A stretch of DNA of 64,000 nucleotides from Imperialibacter sp965651695 (GTDB taxonomy: Bacteria > Bacteroidota > Bacteroidia > Cytophagales > Cyclobacteriaceae): contig CBFGTI010000008.1 in assembly GCA_965651695.1 (NCBI GenBank), forward strand, positions 6,187 through 70,186, in the 5' to 3' direction. The stretch's first letter is position 1. Each line of letters begins with the position of its first letter. The notes beneath the pieces were generated by a model. The model searched no databases and was not told the DNA's origin. It worked only from the letters and a program-made list of their open reading frames with translations. The translations under genes were made by a program, and so were the position numbers. Positions 24,379 to 32,999 of the stretch are shown here, piece after piece.

Positions 24379-26283
24379 ATGGAAAAACCACCGTTAAAAG
24401 CCAGGTTTAAGTATGCTTTCGACAATTTCATGTCGGCTGGCTCCACAAAACTTATTTCCTATCTTGGCCTTGCGGCACTTGTAATGGTGCTTTTTATCAC
24501 CCTCTTCCTTTACCTGGGCAACATACACCCCGATGAGGTAACCCGGCTCAACTTCGTCGATACGTTTTGGACGAGCCTCATGCATATTCTCGATCCCGGC
24601 ACAATTGGCGAGCACGACGGGCATTGGGACTTCCGCCTGTTCATGTTTTTGGTTACGCTGGTTGGTATTGTAATCATTAGTACACTCATCGGTCTTATTT
24701 CAAACGGCATCATGGATAAGCTCGACCAATTGCGAAAGGGCAGGTCGTATGTAATGGAGCAGGGCCACGTACTCATACTTGGCTGGTCTTCCAAAATATT
24801 TACCATTATTCCCGAGTTGGTAATTGCAAACGAAAACCAGAAGGCCCCCAAAATTGTGATACTTGCCGACAAAGACAAGGTGGAGATGGAGGACGAAATA
24901 AAGGATAAAATAGGTGACACTAAAAACACCCGCATTATCTGCCGCACGGGCAACCCCATCGACCTGCATGACCTTGAAATCGGCAACCCCGTCAATTCAC
25001 GCTCCATTATTATTCTCGACAAAGAAAACGAAAACTCCGACAGCCAGATTATAAAAACCATACTGGCAATAATTTCGAGCCCAAAAAGAAGAAAGGCGCC
25101 CTACCATATCACTGCTGAAATAGAGAATCAGCGAAACTTCGAGGTAGCCAAAATGGTAGGGAAGGACGAAGTGGAGCTTATCTTGTCCGACGACTTTGTG
25201 TCGAAAATTATGGTGCAAACGAGCAGGCAGTCGGGCCTTTCGGTTGTGTACATCGAGCTAATGGACTTCGGCGGCGACGAAATCTATTTTGTGGAGGAGC
25301 CGAAGCTTGTGGGAAAAACTTTCAGGGAGGCCATTTTCAGCTATGAAGACTCCGCCATTATCGGTGTGCAGTTTGCCTCAGACGGGCATGTGGAGGTAAA
25401 CCCGCCAATGAGTACGGTAATACAACCCGGCGATATGCTAATCGGCATTACCGAAGACGACGACACCATGGTGATTTCTAATAAGGCCAAATTTGGCATT
25501 GCTGAAGATAAAATTCAGACGGCAATGGAGATGGAACCACACGCAGAATCTATACTGATTTTGGGATGGAATCACCGGGCCAAAACGATTATTAAGGAGC
25601 TTGATAATTATGTGCAGCCTGGCTCGCTGGTAAAGGTAGTGGCTAAATTCGACGACCCCATAGACGCCATCGAGAAGCTGAAGAAGACCGTGGCCAACGT
25701 GACCCTGGAATTTGAAAAAGTAGATACTACCGACAGAAATGTGCTGGAGTCGCTCAACTGTCCGTCGTTCGACTATATAATGCTGCTTTGCTACCAGGAC
25801 TACTACCCTATACAGGAAGCAGATGCCCAAACGCTTATTACCCTGCTGCACCTGAGAAACATATCGGCAAGCGCCACTAAAAAAATGAACATCGTGTCGG
25901 AGATGCTCGACATGAGGAACCGCCAGCTGGCCGACATTACCAGTGCCGACGATTTTATTGTGAGTGATAAATTGCTGAGCTTGCTGATGACGCAGGTGGC
26001 GGAGAATAAGTATCTGATGCGGGTTTTCGAAGATCTTTTTGACGCAGATGGATCGGAAATATATATTAAACCAGTTACTGAATACATTTCCACAGGCCAG
26101 CCGGTTAATTTCTACACCATATTGGAGTCGGCGGCCCGCAAAAATGAAGTGGCTATCGGCTACCGCAGAATATCAGAAGCCCGAAATGCAAACCTCGGTT
26201 ATGGGGTAGTGGTAAATCCGAGAAAATCCGACCTGATATCCTTTACCGACAAGGATATGGTCATCGTGCTTTCAGAAAATTAG
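24379..26283 (+). CDS. CASTOR/POLLUX-type ion channel with RCK-like domains
   Basis: The protein of about 634 residues has an N-terminal membrane part: one helix (LISYLGLAALVMVLFITLFL), a re-entrant filter-like loop (DTFWTSLMHILDPGTIGE) and a second helix (FLVTLVGIVIISTLIGLISN). Two large cytoplasmic Rossmann-type RCK/TrkA-N regions follow (VLILGWSSKI near residue 135 and ILILGWNHRAKTI near 395). The DPGT loop in place of the usual TVGYG potassium filter is typical of the CASTOR/POLLUX family; plant members are calcium-regulated channels at the nuclear envelope. The bacterial role is not established, but ion homeostasis is likely. An in-frame TTG at 24361 is an alternative start; the ATG is preferred. 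Confidence 0.87.
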   Translation: MEKPPLKARFKYAFDNFMSAGSTKLISYLGLAALVMVLFITLFLYLGNIHPDEVTRLNFVDTFWTSLMHILDPGTIGEHDGHWDFRLFMFLVTLVGIVIISTLIGLISNGIMDKLDQLRKGRSYVMEQGHVLILGWSSKIFTIIPELVIANENQKAPKIVILADKDKVEMEDEIKDKIGDTKNTRIICRTGNPIDLHDLEIGNPVNSRSIIILDKENENSDSQIIKTILAIISSPKRRKAPYHITAEIENQRNFEVAKMVGKDEVELILSDDFVSKIMVQTSRQSGLSVVYIELMDFGGDEIYFVEEPKLVGKTFREAIFSYEDSAIIGVQFASDGHVEVNPPMSTVIQPGDMLIGITEDDDTMVISNKAKFGIAEDKIQTAMEMEPHAESILILGWNHRAKTIIKELDNYVQPGSLVKVVAKFDDPIDAIEKLKKTVANVTLEFEKVDTTDRNVLESLNCPSFDYIMLLCYQDYYPIQEADAQTLITLLHLRNISASATKKMNIVSEMLDMRNRQLADITSADDFIVSDKLLSLLMTQVAENKYLMRVFEDLFDADGSEIYIKPVTEYISTGQPVNFYTILESAARKNEVAIGYRRISEARNANLGYGVVVNPRKSDLISFTDKDMVIVLSEN

Positions 26284-26291
26284 CAGGCGTT

Positions 26292-26477
26292 TCAGGCAGA
26301 AATGCCGCCTCTCAAAGCTTGTCTAATCTCTTTCAAAGCCTGGTTTTTCAGCTTTTCTTTTAGTCTCAGGTCGTTCTGGTGCAGTTCGTCGATGTACTGT
26401 AACACATTTTTCTGCTGATCGGCCCTCAACTTTTTTACTGAAACTAAAATGTCCGATTGTATTTGGCTCAGTTGCAT
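26292..26477 (-). CDS. Small helical protein of unknown function
   Basis: The 61-residue protein is predicted all-helical and highly charged. Its first half (LSQIQSDILVSVKKLRADQQKNVLQYIDEL) resembles the short helical N-terminal segment of some antitoxin-like proteins (the leucine-rich pattern of DUF2281), but no toxin gene adjoins it. It lies eight bases from the convergent end of the channel gene. A perfect 10-bp dyad 41-72 bases upstream (26519-26549) would suit autoregulation. It is probably real because of the clean start and codon use, yet too short to be sure. Confidence 0.5.
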   Translation of the reverse strand: MQLSQIQSDILVSVKKLRADQQKNVLQYIDELHQNDLRLKEKLKNQALKEIRQALRGGISA

Positions 26478-26518
26478 AGTATAAAAAGTTACCTATCCTA
26501 ATTTACGTATTTATAAGT

Positions 26519-26549
26519 CACGTGTTAATTATGAATTTGTTAACACGTG
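26519..26549. promoter_or_regulatory. Perfect 10-bp dyad, candidate operator
   Basis: CACGTGTTAA (26519-26528) is mirrored by TTAACACGTG (26540-26549) with an 11-base spacer. There is no T run after either arm, so it is not a typical terminator; its place upstream of the small gene at 26477 and downstream of no convergent stop favours a binding site. Confidence 0.45.
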
Positions 26550-26666
26550 GTTAGCTATGTAATATTAGGTGCGGTTAACTACCCAAAGTAAAAGCAGCCG
26601 CAGTTTGCGCATTGTGTTTTGACATGTCGCTCATTTGCAGCCGATTGATGCAGATGTAAGTTTTTT

Positions 26667-28403
26667 TTATTTCTGAGAGAAAATCTTGCTTAAAATCTTG
26701 GCGGTGATCAGGTAAGTGGGCTTTACTCCCAACAGCCCGAGGCTGCCCGAGGCGAGAGTGTTGCCTGTAACCAGCGGATTGTCGGAGGCGTAGTAAGCGA
26801 ACCGCAACACTACGTCGCGGCTAATGCTGTTTCGGATGATGGCATGCGCTTGTATGGCCTTTTGGTAATGCGCACCTTCCATTTCCAGGCCAATGGCATT
26901 CCACGATGAGCTTTTGAAGTAAGCCAGCACCTCCTTGTTTTGAAGCGAAGTGCCCAGCACTGTAATCATAGGGCCTTCAAACACGGCGAGTCCGTTATCT
27001 TCAAAGTCTGCGGTGGTAAAGTCATTTTCGATAGGGTAGTTGTCGGCAGTGCCTTCAAAAACGTGGGCGGTTGGTATCATTATATCGCCCTTGTCGCCTT
27101 CCAGAATTCCCGCTTTGCCCATCACATTGATCGACCTTACCTGTATTTGCCCGTAGTTTTCTTCCTCGAGGGGCTTCAGCAGTTCGTCCATTATCTCGTA
27201 TGCCTGTTCGCCAAAAGCATAGTCGAATACGATTAGCACCGGTTTTTCCGACGGCTCGGCTGAATGTTCGGCCGAAGGCTCAGGGAAGCCAACCTCAGCG
27301 GGCAGGTGCTTCAAGTCAATTTTGGCCGTGTCGATAATTTGCACCGAAATGTTGGTGCCGTTGCTGTCGGTGATCAGGTGCGTTCCATTTTTGAGGGCGT
27401 ACTGCTCTATCTTGTCGTTCAGTTCTTTCTTTTTAGGATCGCTCAACATTACGGCAAGCTCCTGCAAACTTTTTTCGCCTTTCTTTACCAGCGATTCGAG
27501 CGCCGAAAACCCATATAAAGTGTTTATAAAGCTATGCAGGTTGGCGCTGATCACATGGATGGGCCGCGCCAGCAGCTGTGCCGTATTCAAATAATTGTTG
27601 ATCTGCAAAGCCCACCTTTCGCCGTAAATATGGTGGCCGATGCGCTGCCTGAGAGTGGGTGAAAACGAAATCTCTATTTTTTTGTCTTCCTTCTCTTCAT
27701 TTATCACCAGCTTGCCGAGCCAGTACACTATGTGAAACAGACCGTTGTTGTTTGACTTCGATCCTTGCAACCGCATGGCAGCCGCTTTTGTTTCTTCGTA
27801 GGTGCGGCCAAGCAGTGTAGACAGATAGGTAAAGGAGAGCTCCTTTTTCTTTTCCGACAACTCCTCACCACTGCAGATCAGTTTTTCAAGGTACACCCAC
27901 TCTTTTTTGTAGTTGCCCGTGCCATCGAAAGCGTGCGATTTTATTTTTGAGGCTTCGTGATACATGAAAGTGAGGTGGGTGAGAATGTCGTAAATCTCAC
28001 TTCGGCCACGGGTTACCTCAATAAACATTTGCTCGTCGTCTATCCGGTAGCAGTTTCTCTTTCGGGCGTGTGGAATTATTACTTCAAAACCTGACTTGTG
28101 ATAACCCTCTTCGGAAATAAGCCTGATAAACCGGCATTCTTCAATTCCTTTAGGCAGGCGGTCGATTACATACACCAGGCCATCGAGTTCTACCTTGGTG
28201 GGGTCGTTCATAGAGCCGTATATTTCCGGCCTGAGTGTAAGCAACGAGTCGGTAAGCTGAAGACCGGAGGCGCCGGAAGGCTTGTAAATACCACTGTTGA
28301 ACAGGTGGCGCATTTCGATGTATATACGCTCAATAGCACCCCGCGATTCCTGGGCACGGGTTAGTTCCAGGGGTTGGTTCAATAACATTCCTGAGGTTTT
28401 CAT
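26667..28403 (-). CDS. Large cytoplasmic protein with nucleosidase-like C-terminal domain (DUF6909-like)
   Basis: Starting at the ATG at 28403 (MKTSGMLLNQPLELT) the protein has about 578 residues without signal or membrane segments. The N-terminal 330 residues are helical and unfamiliar. The C-terminal part from about 400 (VLIVFDYAFGEQAYEIMDEL, INVMGKAGILEGDKGDIMIP, GLEMEGAHYQKAI) resembles the phosphorylase/nucleosidase fold: the EMEG Glu pair is where nucleoside phosphorylases and AMP nucleosidase hold the ribose, and FAYYASDNPL corresponds to the segment with the catalytic Asp. I recall this family as DUF6909 in Bacteroidota, with no known function. It reads divergently from gdhA. A longer frame to 28505 adds a tail that is not protein-like. 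Confidence 0.75.
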   Translation of the reverse strand: MKTSGMLLNQPLELTRAQESRGAIERIYIEMRHLFNSGIYKPSGASGLQLTDSLLTLRPEIYGSMNDPTKVELDGLVYVIDRLPKGIEECRFIRLISEEGYHKSGFEVIIPHARKRNCYRIDDEQMFIEVTRGRSEIYDILTHLTFMYHEASKIKSHAFDGTGNYKKEWVYLEKLICSGEELSEKKKELSFTYLSTLLGRTYEETKAAAMRLQGSKSNNNGLFHIVYWLGKLVINEEKEDKKIEISFSPTLRQRIGHHIYGERWALQINNYLNTAQLLARPIHVISANLHSFINTLYGFSALESLVKKGEKSLQELAVMLSDPKKKELNDKIEQYALKNGTHLITDSNGTNISVQIIDTAKIDLKHLPAEVGFPEPSAEHSAEPSEKPVLIVFDYAFGEQAYEIMDELLKPLEEENYGQIQVRSINVMGKAGILEGDKGDIMIPTAHVFEGTADNYPIENDFTTADFEDNGLAVFEGPMITVLGTSLQNKEVLAYFKSSSWNAIGLEMEGAHYQKAIQAHAIIRNSISRDVVLRFAYYASDNPLVTGNTLASGSLGLLGVKPTYLITAKILSKIFSQK

Positions 28404-28616
28404 ACAAAAATAGCTAATCCAGTTAATATGGAGGCGGAAAGTTGAAAAGCTTCGGCTTGGTCGCTCTGACCGGCCCGGGCTGCTCTTTGCCTCTATCCGC
28501 TTCAATTGAAATTTGCCGGTCCCGGATCATCCGAGCAAGGGCTTAGTAATATCACGGAAAAATTATAACTTAATCTTCAACAAATCTTTTTATGAATTCT
28601 TTCTAAACCCCTTGCC

Positions 28617-29972
28617 ATGAACAACTCCTCTACATCCACAGCTGCACTTGCTACCTTTATGGATTATGTAAAAAAGAAGAATCCGGGCGAAAGCGAATTT
28701 CACCAGGCGGTGCTCGAATTTGCCGAGGTTATCGTTCCCTTCGTTGAAGAAAACCCCCTCTATAAAAAATGCAAGATTCTGGAACGCCTTGTAGAGCCGG
28801 AGCGCACCATTATTTTTAGAGTGCCATGGATGGATGACAAAGGTGACTGCCAGGTAAACCGGGGGTTTAGAGTGCAAATGAACTCAGCAATCGGCCCGTA
28901 TAAGGGTGGTTTGCGCTTTCACCCATCGGTAAACCTAAGCATCCTAAAGTTTCTCGCCTTTGAACAGGTATTCAAAAACAGCCTCACTACGTTGCCTTTG
29001 GGCGGCGGCAAAGGCGGCTCCGATTTCGACCCCAAGGGAAAAAGCGATAATGAAGTGATGCGGTTCTGCCAGAGCTTTATGACGGAGCTTTCGCGGCATA
29101 TCGACCAGTTTACTGATGTGCCGGCCGGAGATATTGGCGTAGGCGCCCGTGAAATAGGCTATATGTTCGGTCAGTACAAGCGAATAAGAAACGAATTTAC
29201 TGGTGTGCTTACCGGTAAATCAATAAACTGGGGAGGCAGCCTCATCAGGCCCGAGGCCACCGGTTACGGGTGCGTATATTTTAGCTGCGAGGCACTCCGG
29301 CACCACGGCCACGACATTGAAGGCAAAACGGCGGTAGTATCGGGTTCTGGAAATGTAGCGCAATTTACCGTGGAAAAGCTGATTGAATTAGGCGTAAAGG
29401 TGGTAACCATGTCCGACTCTTCCGGCTTTATTTACGACCCGGCCGGATTAAATACCGAAAAGCTTGAGTTTATTAAAGAACTGAAAAACGTAAAAAGGGG
29501 CCGGATAAGCGAATATTCAGAAAAGTTTAAAACGGAGTTTCACGAAGGAAAGACGCCCTGGGGCGTAAAATGCGACCTGGCGTACCCGTGCGCTACCCAA
29601 AATGAATTGGAGGAGGCCGATGCAAAAATGCTTGTTGCCAATGGATGCGTGGGGGTGTTTGAGGGGGCAAACATGCCCACTACCCCGGAAGCTATGCACT
29701 TGCTGAAAAGCAAAAATGTGCTTTTTTCGCCCGGCAAAGCGTCGAATGCGGGCGGTGTGGCCACATCGGGGCTGGAAATGGCCCAAAACTCGCAGCGGCT
29801 ATCGTGGGCCCGCGACGAGGTAGACTATCGGCTGAAAATAATAATGCGAAGCATACACGAAAACTGCGTAAACCATGGCAGCGGGGGCAAAATTGTGGAC
29901 TACGTGAAAGGCGCCAACATCGGAGGTTTTGTAAAAGTGGCCGACGCAATGATTCAGCAGGGCATAGTATAA
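28617..29972 (+). CDS. gdhA: NADP-specific glutamate dehydrogenase
   Basis: This cytoplasmic enzyme makes glutamate from 2-oxoglutarate and ammonia with NADPH. The substrate-binding region is intact: GPYKGGLRFHPSVNLS with the glutamate-binding lysine, FKNSLTTLPLGGGKGGSDFDPKGKSD with the catalytic lysine, and DVPAGDIGVGAREIG with the catalytic Asp. The coenzyme fold has AVVSGSGNVAQF. At 451 residues it belongs to the small hexameric class, which is usually NADP-dependent and biosynthetic. It starts at the ATG at 28617, 213 bases from the divergent nucleosidase-like gene, and appears to be transcribed alone. Confidence 0.97.
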   Translation: MNNSSTSTAALATFMDYVKKKNPGESEFHQAVLEFAEVIVPFVEENPLYKKCKILERLVEPERTIIFRVPWMDDKGDCQVNRGFRVQMNSAIGPYKGGLRFHPSVNLSILKFLAFEQVFKNSLTTLPLGGGKGGSDFDPKGKSDNEVMRFCQSFMTELSRHIDQFTDVPAGDIGVGAREIGYMFGQYKRIRNEFTGVLTGKSINWGGSLIRPEATGYGCVYFSCEALRHHGHDIEGKTAVVSGSGNVAQFTVEKLIELGVKVVTMSDSSGFIYDPAGLNTEKLEFIKELKNVKRGRISEYSEKFKTEFHEGKTPWGVKCDLAYPCATQNELEEADAKMLVANGCVGVFEGANMPTTPEAMHLLKSKNVLFSPGKASNAGGVATSGLEMAQNSQRLSWARDEVDYRLKIIMRSIHENCVNHGSGGKIVDYVKGANIGGFVKVADAMIQQGIV

Positions 29973-30048
29973 ATTCATTTTTTGGTAAATCACAGGTAAC
30001 ACCCATTTGCCTGTTGAATCGGTAATTAGTGCGTAAAAAAGTAGCTGA

Positions 30049-31089
30049 ATGAATCGGATATACTTACTTGCAGGCCTGCTGCTGGTTACGGTGCTTTCAT
30101 GCCGAAATCCGCAACGGTCGGCCGAAGCTGCAAACCAAACGGCCCCGGGTACTTTCGACGTGATTGTGTTTGGATCGTGCAACGACGAAGACCGCGACCA
30201 GAAGATGTGGTCAGCCATTTTGGAAAACCGGCCGGACTTGTGGATTTGGCTGGGCGATAATATTTATGGCGATACCCACAGCATGAAAGTGCTGCGGGAG
30301 AAGTACAACAAACAGAAATCGCACGTCGAATACCAGCAATTTGCCGCGTCGGTGGCAGTAATCGGCACTTGGGACGACCACGACTATGGCATAAACGACG
30401 GCGGCATGCATTATGGAAAGAAGGATTCGAGCAAACAGCTGATGCTCGGGTTTTTGGAGGTGCCTGAGACCCGGCCGGTATGGGAAAGAGACGGAGTTTA
30501 CGATTCGTACACCTTCGGGGAAGGCCAACGGCAAGTGAAGGTGATATTGCTGGACACCCGCTATTTCAGAGACACCCTTGTTCATTCCAACGACGAAGGC
30601 GTAAGATACACTGCCAACCCCGGGGGCGATGTGTTGGGAGAGGCGCAGTGGCAGTGGCTGGAAAGCGAGCTCACCGGCAGCGATGCGGCTGTTCATCTGA
30701 TAGTGTCGAGCATTCAGGTGATACCCGAGGAGCACGGGTGGGAAAAATGGGCAAACTTTCCCACGGCCAGGCAACGGCTGCTCGATTTGCTGGTGCGCAC
30801 CAAGCCTTCGCGACCCCTGATACTCAGCGGCGACAGGCATATAGCCGAAATTTCGAAAATGGAGGTGGAGGGATTGCCGCAGCCCTTGTACGACTTTACC
30901 AGTAGCGGTCTTACGCATACCTGGAGCTCGGCTTCGGCAGAAGACAATAAATGGGCGGTGGAGCCAAAGGTGATTAAGCGCAACTTTGGCATTATTAAGC
31001 TGTTGTGGGACGAGGAGCCCTTTCAGCTAGTGCTGCAGGTGCGGGGGTTGGGCAATTCGCTGTTTCAGGAAGTGAAAATAAACTATTGA
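30049..31089 (+). CDS. PhoD-like metallophosphatase lipoprotein
   Basis: A lipoprotein signal (YLLAGLLLVTVLSC, lipidated Cys16) is followed by an alkaline phosphatase D type metallophosphoesterase domain. Metal ligands are visible in FGSCNDEDRD, WLGDNIYGD, GTWDDHDYG and LSGDRHIAE. PhoD enzymes hydrolyse phosphodiesters with iron and calcium; this short form (346 residues) lacks the N-terminal extra domain of classical PhoD. It would act in the periplasm or at the surface, perhaps for phosphate scavenging, but no phosphate-uptake gene or Pho-type regulatory site is near. It seems to be transcribed alone or with the tiny gene at 31209. Confidence 0.9.
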   Translation: MNRIYLLAGLLLVTVLSCRNPQRSAEAANQTAPGTFDVIVFGSCNDEDRDQKMWSAILENRPDLWIWLGDNIYGDTHSMKVLREKYNKQKSHVEYQQFAASVAVIGTWDDHDYGINDGGMHYGKKDSSKQLMLGFLEVPETRPVWERDGVYDSYTFGEGQRQVKVILLDTRYFRDTLVHSNDEGVRYTANPGGDVLGEAQWQWLESELTGSDAAVHLIVSSIQVIPEEHGWEKWANFPTARQRLLDLLVRTKPSRPLILSGDRHIAEISKMEVEGLPQPLYDFTSSGLTHTWSSASAEDNKWAVEPKVIKRNFGIIKLLWDEEPFQLVLQVRGLGNSLFQEVKINY

Positions 31090-31208
31090 TTGCGCCTTTT
31101 CTGCCGCTGGCATAGCCCGGCGGAAGATAAATCGCTACAAACGGCATTGTATAAGTTGGGCAGAAAGCCTAATTCATATATATTTGAACGAATTTAAAAT
31201 TTCGCATC

Positions 31209-31316
31209 ATGGCAATGTTAGTTATAATTCTCGTTTTGTTCGCGCTGGCAATTGTATGCCCCTGGATTTTGCCCAACAGCAAAGTGAGCAATCATAATAA
31301 AGACTTAGAATACTAG
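31209..31316 (+). CDS. Tiny single-helix membrane protein (35 aa)
   Basis: ATG at 31209 opens a 35-codon frame: MAM, then a membrane helix LVIILVLFALAIVCPWIL, then a polar tail ending NKDLEY. A hairpin with a T run follows 24 bases after the stop, so a short transcript with its own end is plausible. It is too short for homology by eye; small helices like this often modify larger membrane complexes. A second protein of the same kind lies at 32127. Confidence 0.5.
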   Translation: MAMLVIILVLFALAIVCPWILPNSKVSNHNKDLEY

Positions 31317-31339
31317 GAAATTTTCCGTATTCGCTTCAG

Positions 31340-31369
31340 AAACCCCGGGCCTCCATGTCCAGGGTTTTT
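31340..31369 (+). terminator. Hairpin terminator
   Basis: AAACCC at 31340-31345 pairs with GGGTTT at 31362-31367, extended inward by GG/CC with one mismatch, and is followed by a T-rich tail (TTTTTCTTTTTC). It ends just before the stop codon of the convergent gene at 31375. Confidence 0.6.
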
Positions 31370-31374
31370 CTTTT

Positions 31375-32097
31375 TCAGTCAATTTTACGCTGTGCAACGA
31401 GTTTCATCTGTTTTAGCTCAAAGCAGCAGAGTTTTCCCATACCTTCTCTTTCGCCGTCATAAACGCACCCGTTGTCAAGCGGCAGCACTGGCAAGTTACT
31501 CTCAATCGCACTTTCAATTTCGCTGTAGGGCGCAGGCAGGTGGCCGTGAATAATCTTTTTGCCACTAGCTTTGCGTGAGTCGTATGTGAACTCGCGGATG
31601 TTTAGCATCGCCCAATCGTCTGCAAAAATTTCGGGCAGGTCGAAATTGAAGCCTGCATGTACAAGGTAAGCCTCCTCAGTTTCGTAGTACAGGGGCAGGT
31701 TAGTGAGGAAATTGATGTAGCGAGCCTTTTCAGCGGCAGTAATGTTGGTAAAATCCCCGTGGTTCAGCATAAAGGTATACTGGGCAGATTGAAGCCACTC
31801 GGGGTCGGTGCGGGTAAGGAAGGAGAGAAGGTAGGAATCGTGGTTTCCCATCAGCGGAAGTACCTTCGGAAACCTGCCCTTGAGTTCAATTAGAAAATCG
31901 AGCGTTGCTTTGGAGCTTGGGCCTTTATTAACATAGTCGCCTAGCAGAAACAGCGGCGATTTGCCCTTGTAGTTGATGGTGTCAAGCAGCGAGCAGAAAG
32001 TATTGATGCACCCGTGCAGGTCGGCTACAATATAAGCTTCCCGCTCGTCTTTCAGTGGCACAAATAAGCTTCGCCCTGTCTTGTAAATGGTAGACAA
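31375..32097 (-). CDS. Calcineurin-type metallophosphoesterase (serine/threonine phosphatase-like)
   Basis: The 240-residue cytoplasmic protein has the complete metal-binding set of PPP-type phosphatases: DLHG at 26-29, GDYVNKGP near 53, GNHD near 82, and late His residues in VHAGFNF and IHGHLP. Bacterial relatives act on phosphoproteins or on dinucleoside polyphosphates (ApaH-like); the sequence does not decide between them. The usual GDYVDRG is here GDYVNKG, a small change that is also found in other bacterial members. It may be co-transcribed with the tiny membrane protein 29 bases upstream at 32127. Confidence 0.88.
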   Translation of the reverse strand: MSTIYKTGRSLFVPLKDEREAYIVADLHGCINTFCSLLDTINYKGKSPLFLLGDYVNKGPSSKATLDFLIELKGRFPKVLPLMGNHDSYLLSFLTRTDPEWLQSAQYTFMLNHGDFTNITAAEKARYINFLTNLPLYYETEEAYLVHAGFNFDLPEIFADDWAMLNIREFTYDSRKASGKKIIHGHLPAPYSEIESAIESNLPVLPLDNGCVYDGEREGMGKLCCFELKQMKLVAQRKID

Positions 32098-32126
32098 TGT
32101 AGCAGCAAGGCCGTGACGGCCGGATA

Positions 32127-32258
32127 TTAATGCTTGTCTTCGGACTCAGAATTCGTTTTTCTGATATCTATAACTGTAAGTGCAGCGGCAAAACCAACGA
32201 GAACAATAACAATGTATACAAACAGATCGACGCCGGAAGTAACAGCAGGATTAAACAT
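32127..32258 (-). CDS. Tiny single-helix membrane protein (43 aa)
   Basis: On the minus strand an ATG at 32258 opens 43 codons ending in TAA at 32127. A short polar start (MFNPAVTSGVD) leads into the membrane helix LFVYIVIVLVGFAAALTVI and then a charged tail (DIRKTNSESEDKH). The clean topology (positive residues right after the helix) and the location just upstream of a gene on the same strand support a real gene. Family unknown. Confidence 0.55.
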   Translation of the reverse strand: MFNPAVTSGVDLFVYIVIVLVGFAAALTVIDIRKTNSESEDKH

Positions 32259-32330
32259 ATCTAGTCTTTTTTATGAATGTGCGAATATAAGCAGATTGCT
32301 TGCTCAAAAAAACAACGGGCAAAATTTTAC

Positions 32331-32990
32331 CTAGCTCGAAACTTCCACGCCTCCAAATATAATGGAGCCTTTAAGAATGAGAAGCCGCTCGTTGTTTACG
32401 GGAGACTGGGCTCTTTTGTCGGAATAGCCGCCGGCGATGGGAGTAATTTCCGACTTCACTACCCAGCTTTCGGGCACCTTAAGGTCGATGCCCCCGGCAA
32501 ATACCGATACGTCGAGCACCTGTGGGCCGGATGCAAGCTGGCACTTGCGCAGGTCGAGATCGAGGCCGCCAAAAGTGGCTGAGACTTTTCCACCCTGCAG
32601 CGCCTGGCTGGTAAATATTTTTTCGCCTCCGCCCAGAAACGCCATTTCGTCAATCACGTCCAACCGGTTTTCGCTGCCCAGGTAACTTCCTTTAGTTCTG
32701 TTTCTTAAAAAAAAACTGAAGCCAATGATGATGAGGATAACCGGCCAGAAGTCTTTGAGGTCGAAGTCTGCTATTTTTGGCAGCAGAAAGACAAGCCCAA
32801 TGCCAGTTATGATAAATCCGGCAGACCTGTTGCCCGTGAGAAAGTTGAATGCGCCGATGGCAATAAGGAGCATTTGCCAGGTATAAAAGTACCAGGGCAG
32901 GTCAATAATATCGAGATTACGCAAAAGAAACAAAGTGCCGATTACTACCAGAAAAAGGCCTAGGACTAAACGTCTGCGTGACTGTTCCAT
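32331..32990 (-). CDS. LiaF-like membrane protein
   Basis: The N-terminal 95 residues hold four short hydrophobic segments in two repeats (LGLFLVVIGTLFLLRNL, ITGIGLVFLLPKI, WPVILIIIGFSFFL), the LiaI/LiaF-type membrane region. The C-terminal 110 residues are a beta-structured domain with ATFGGLDLDLRKC, VSVFAGGIDLKVP and IIFGGVEVSS, the repeated strand-Gly-Gly pattern of the LiaF C-terminal domain. In Bacillus LiaF restrains a cell-envelope stress kinase; in Bacteroidota such proteins are usually without LiaRS and their function is unknown. It begins nine bases after the end of the upstream gene, so they form an operon. Confidence 0.85.
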   Translation of the reverse strand: MEQSRRRLVLGLFLVVIGTLFLLRNLDIIDLPWYFYTWQMLLIAIGAFNFLTGNRSAGFIITGIGLVFLLPKIADFDLKDFWPVILIIIGFSFFLRNRTKGSYLGSENRLDVIDEMAFLGGGEKIFTSQALQGGKVSATFGGLDLDLRKCQLASGPQVLDVSVFAGGIDLKVPESWVVKSEITPIAGGYSDKRAQSPVNNERLLILKGSIIFGGVEVSS

Positions 32991-32999
32991 ATGATTTTT

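Noticed and set aside
30211..30918. 235-codon minus-strand frame opposite the PhoD-like gene
   Set aside because: It is an antisense shadow; the metal motifs of the plus-strand gene are complete.
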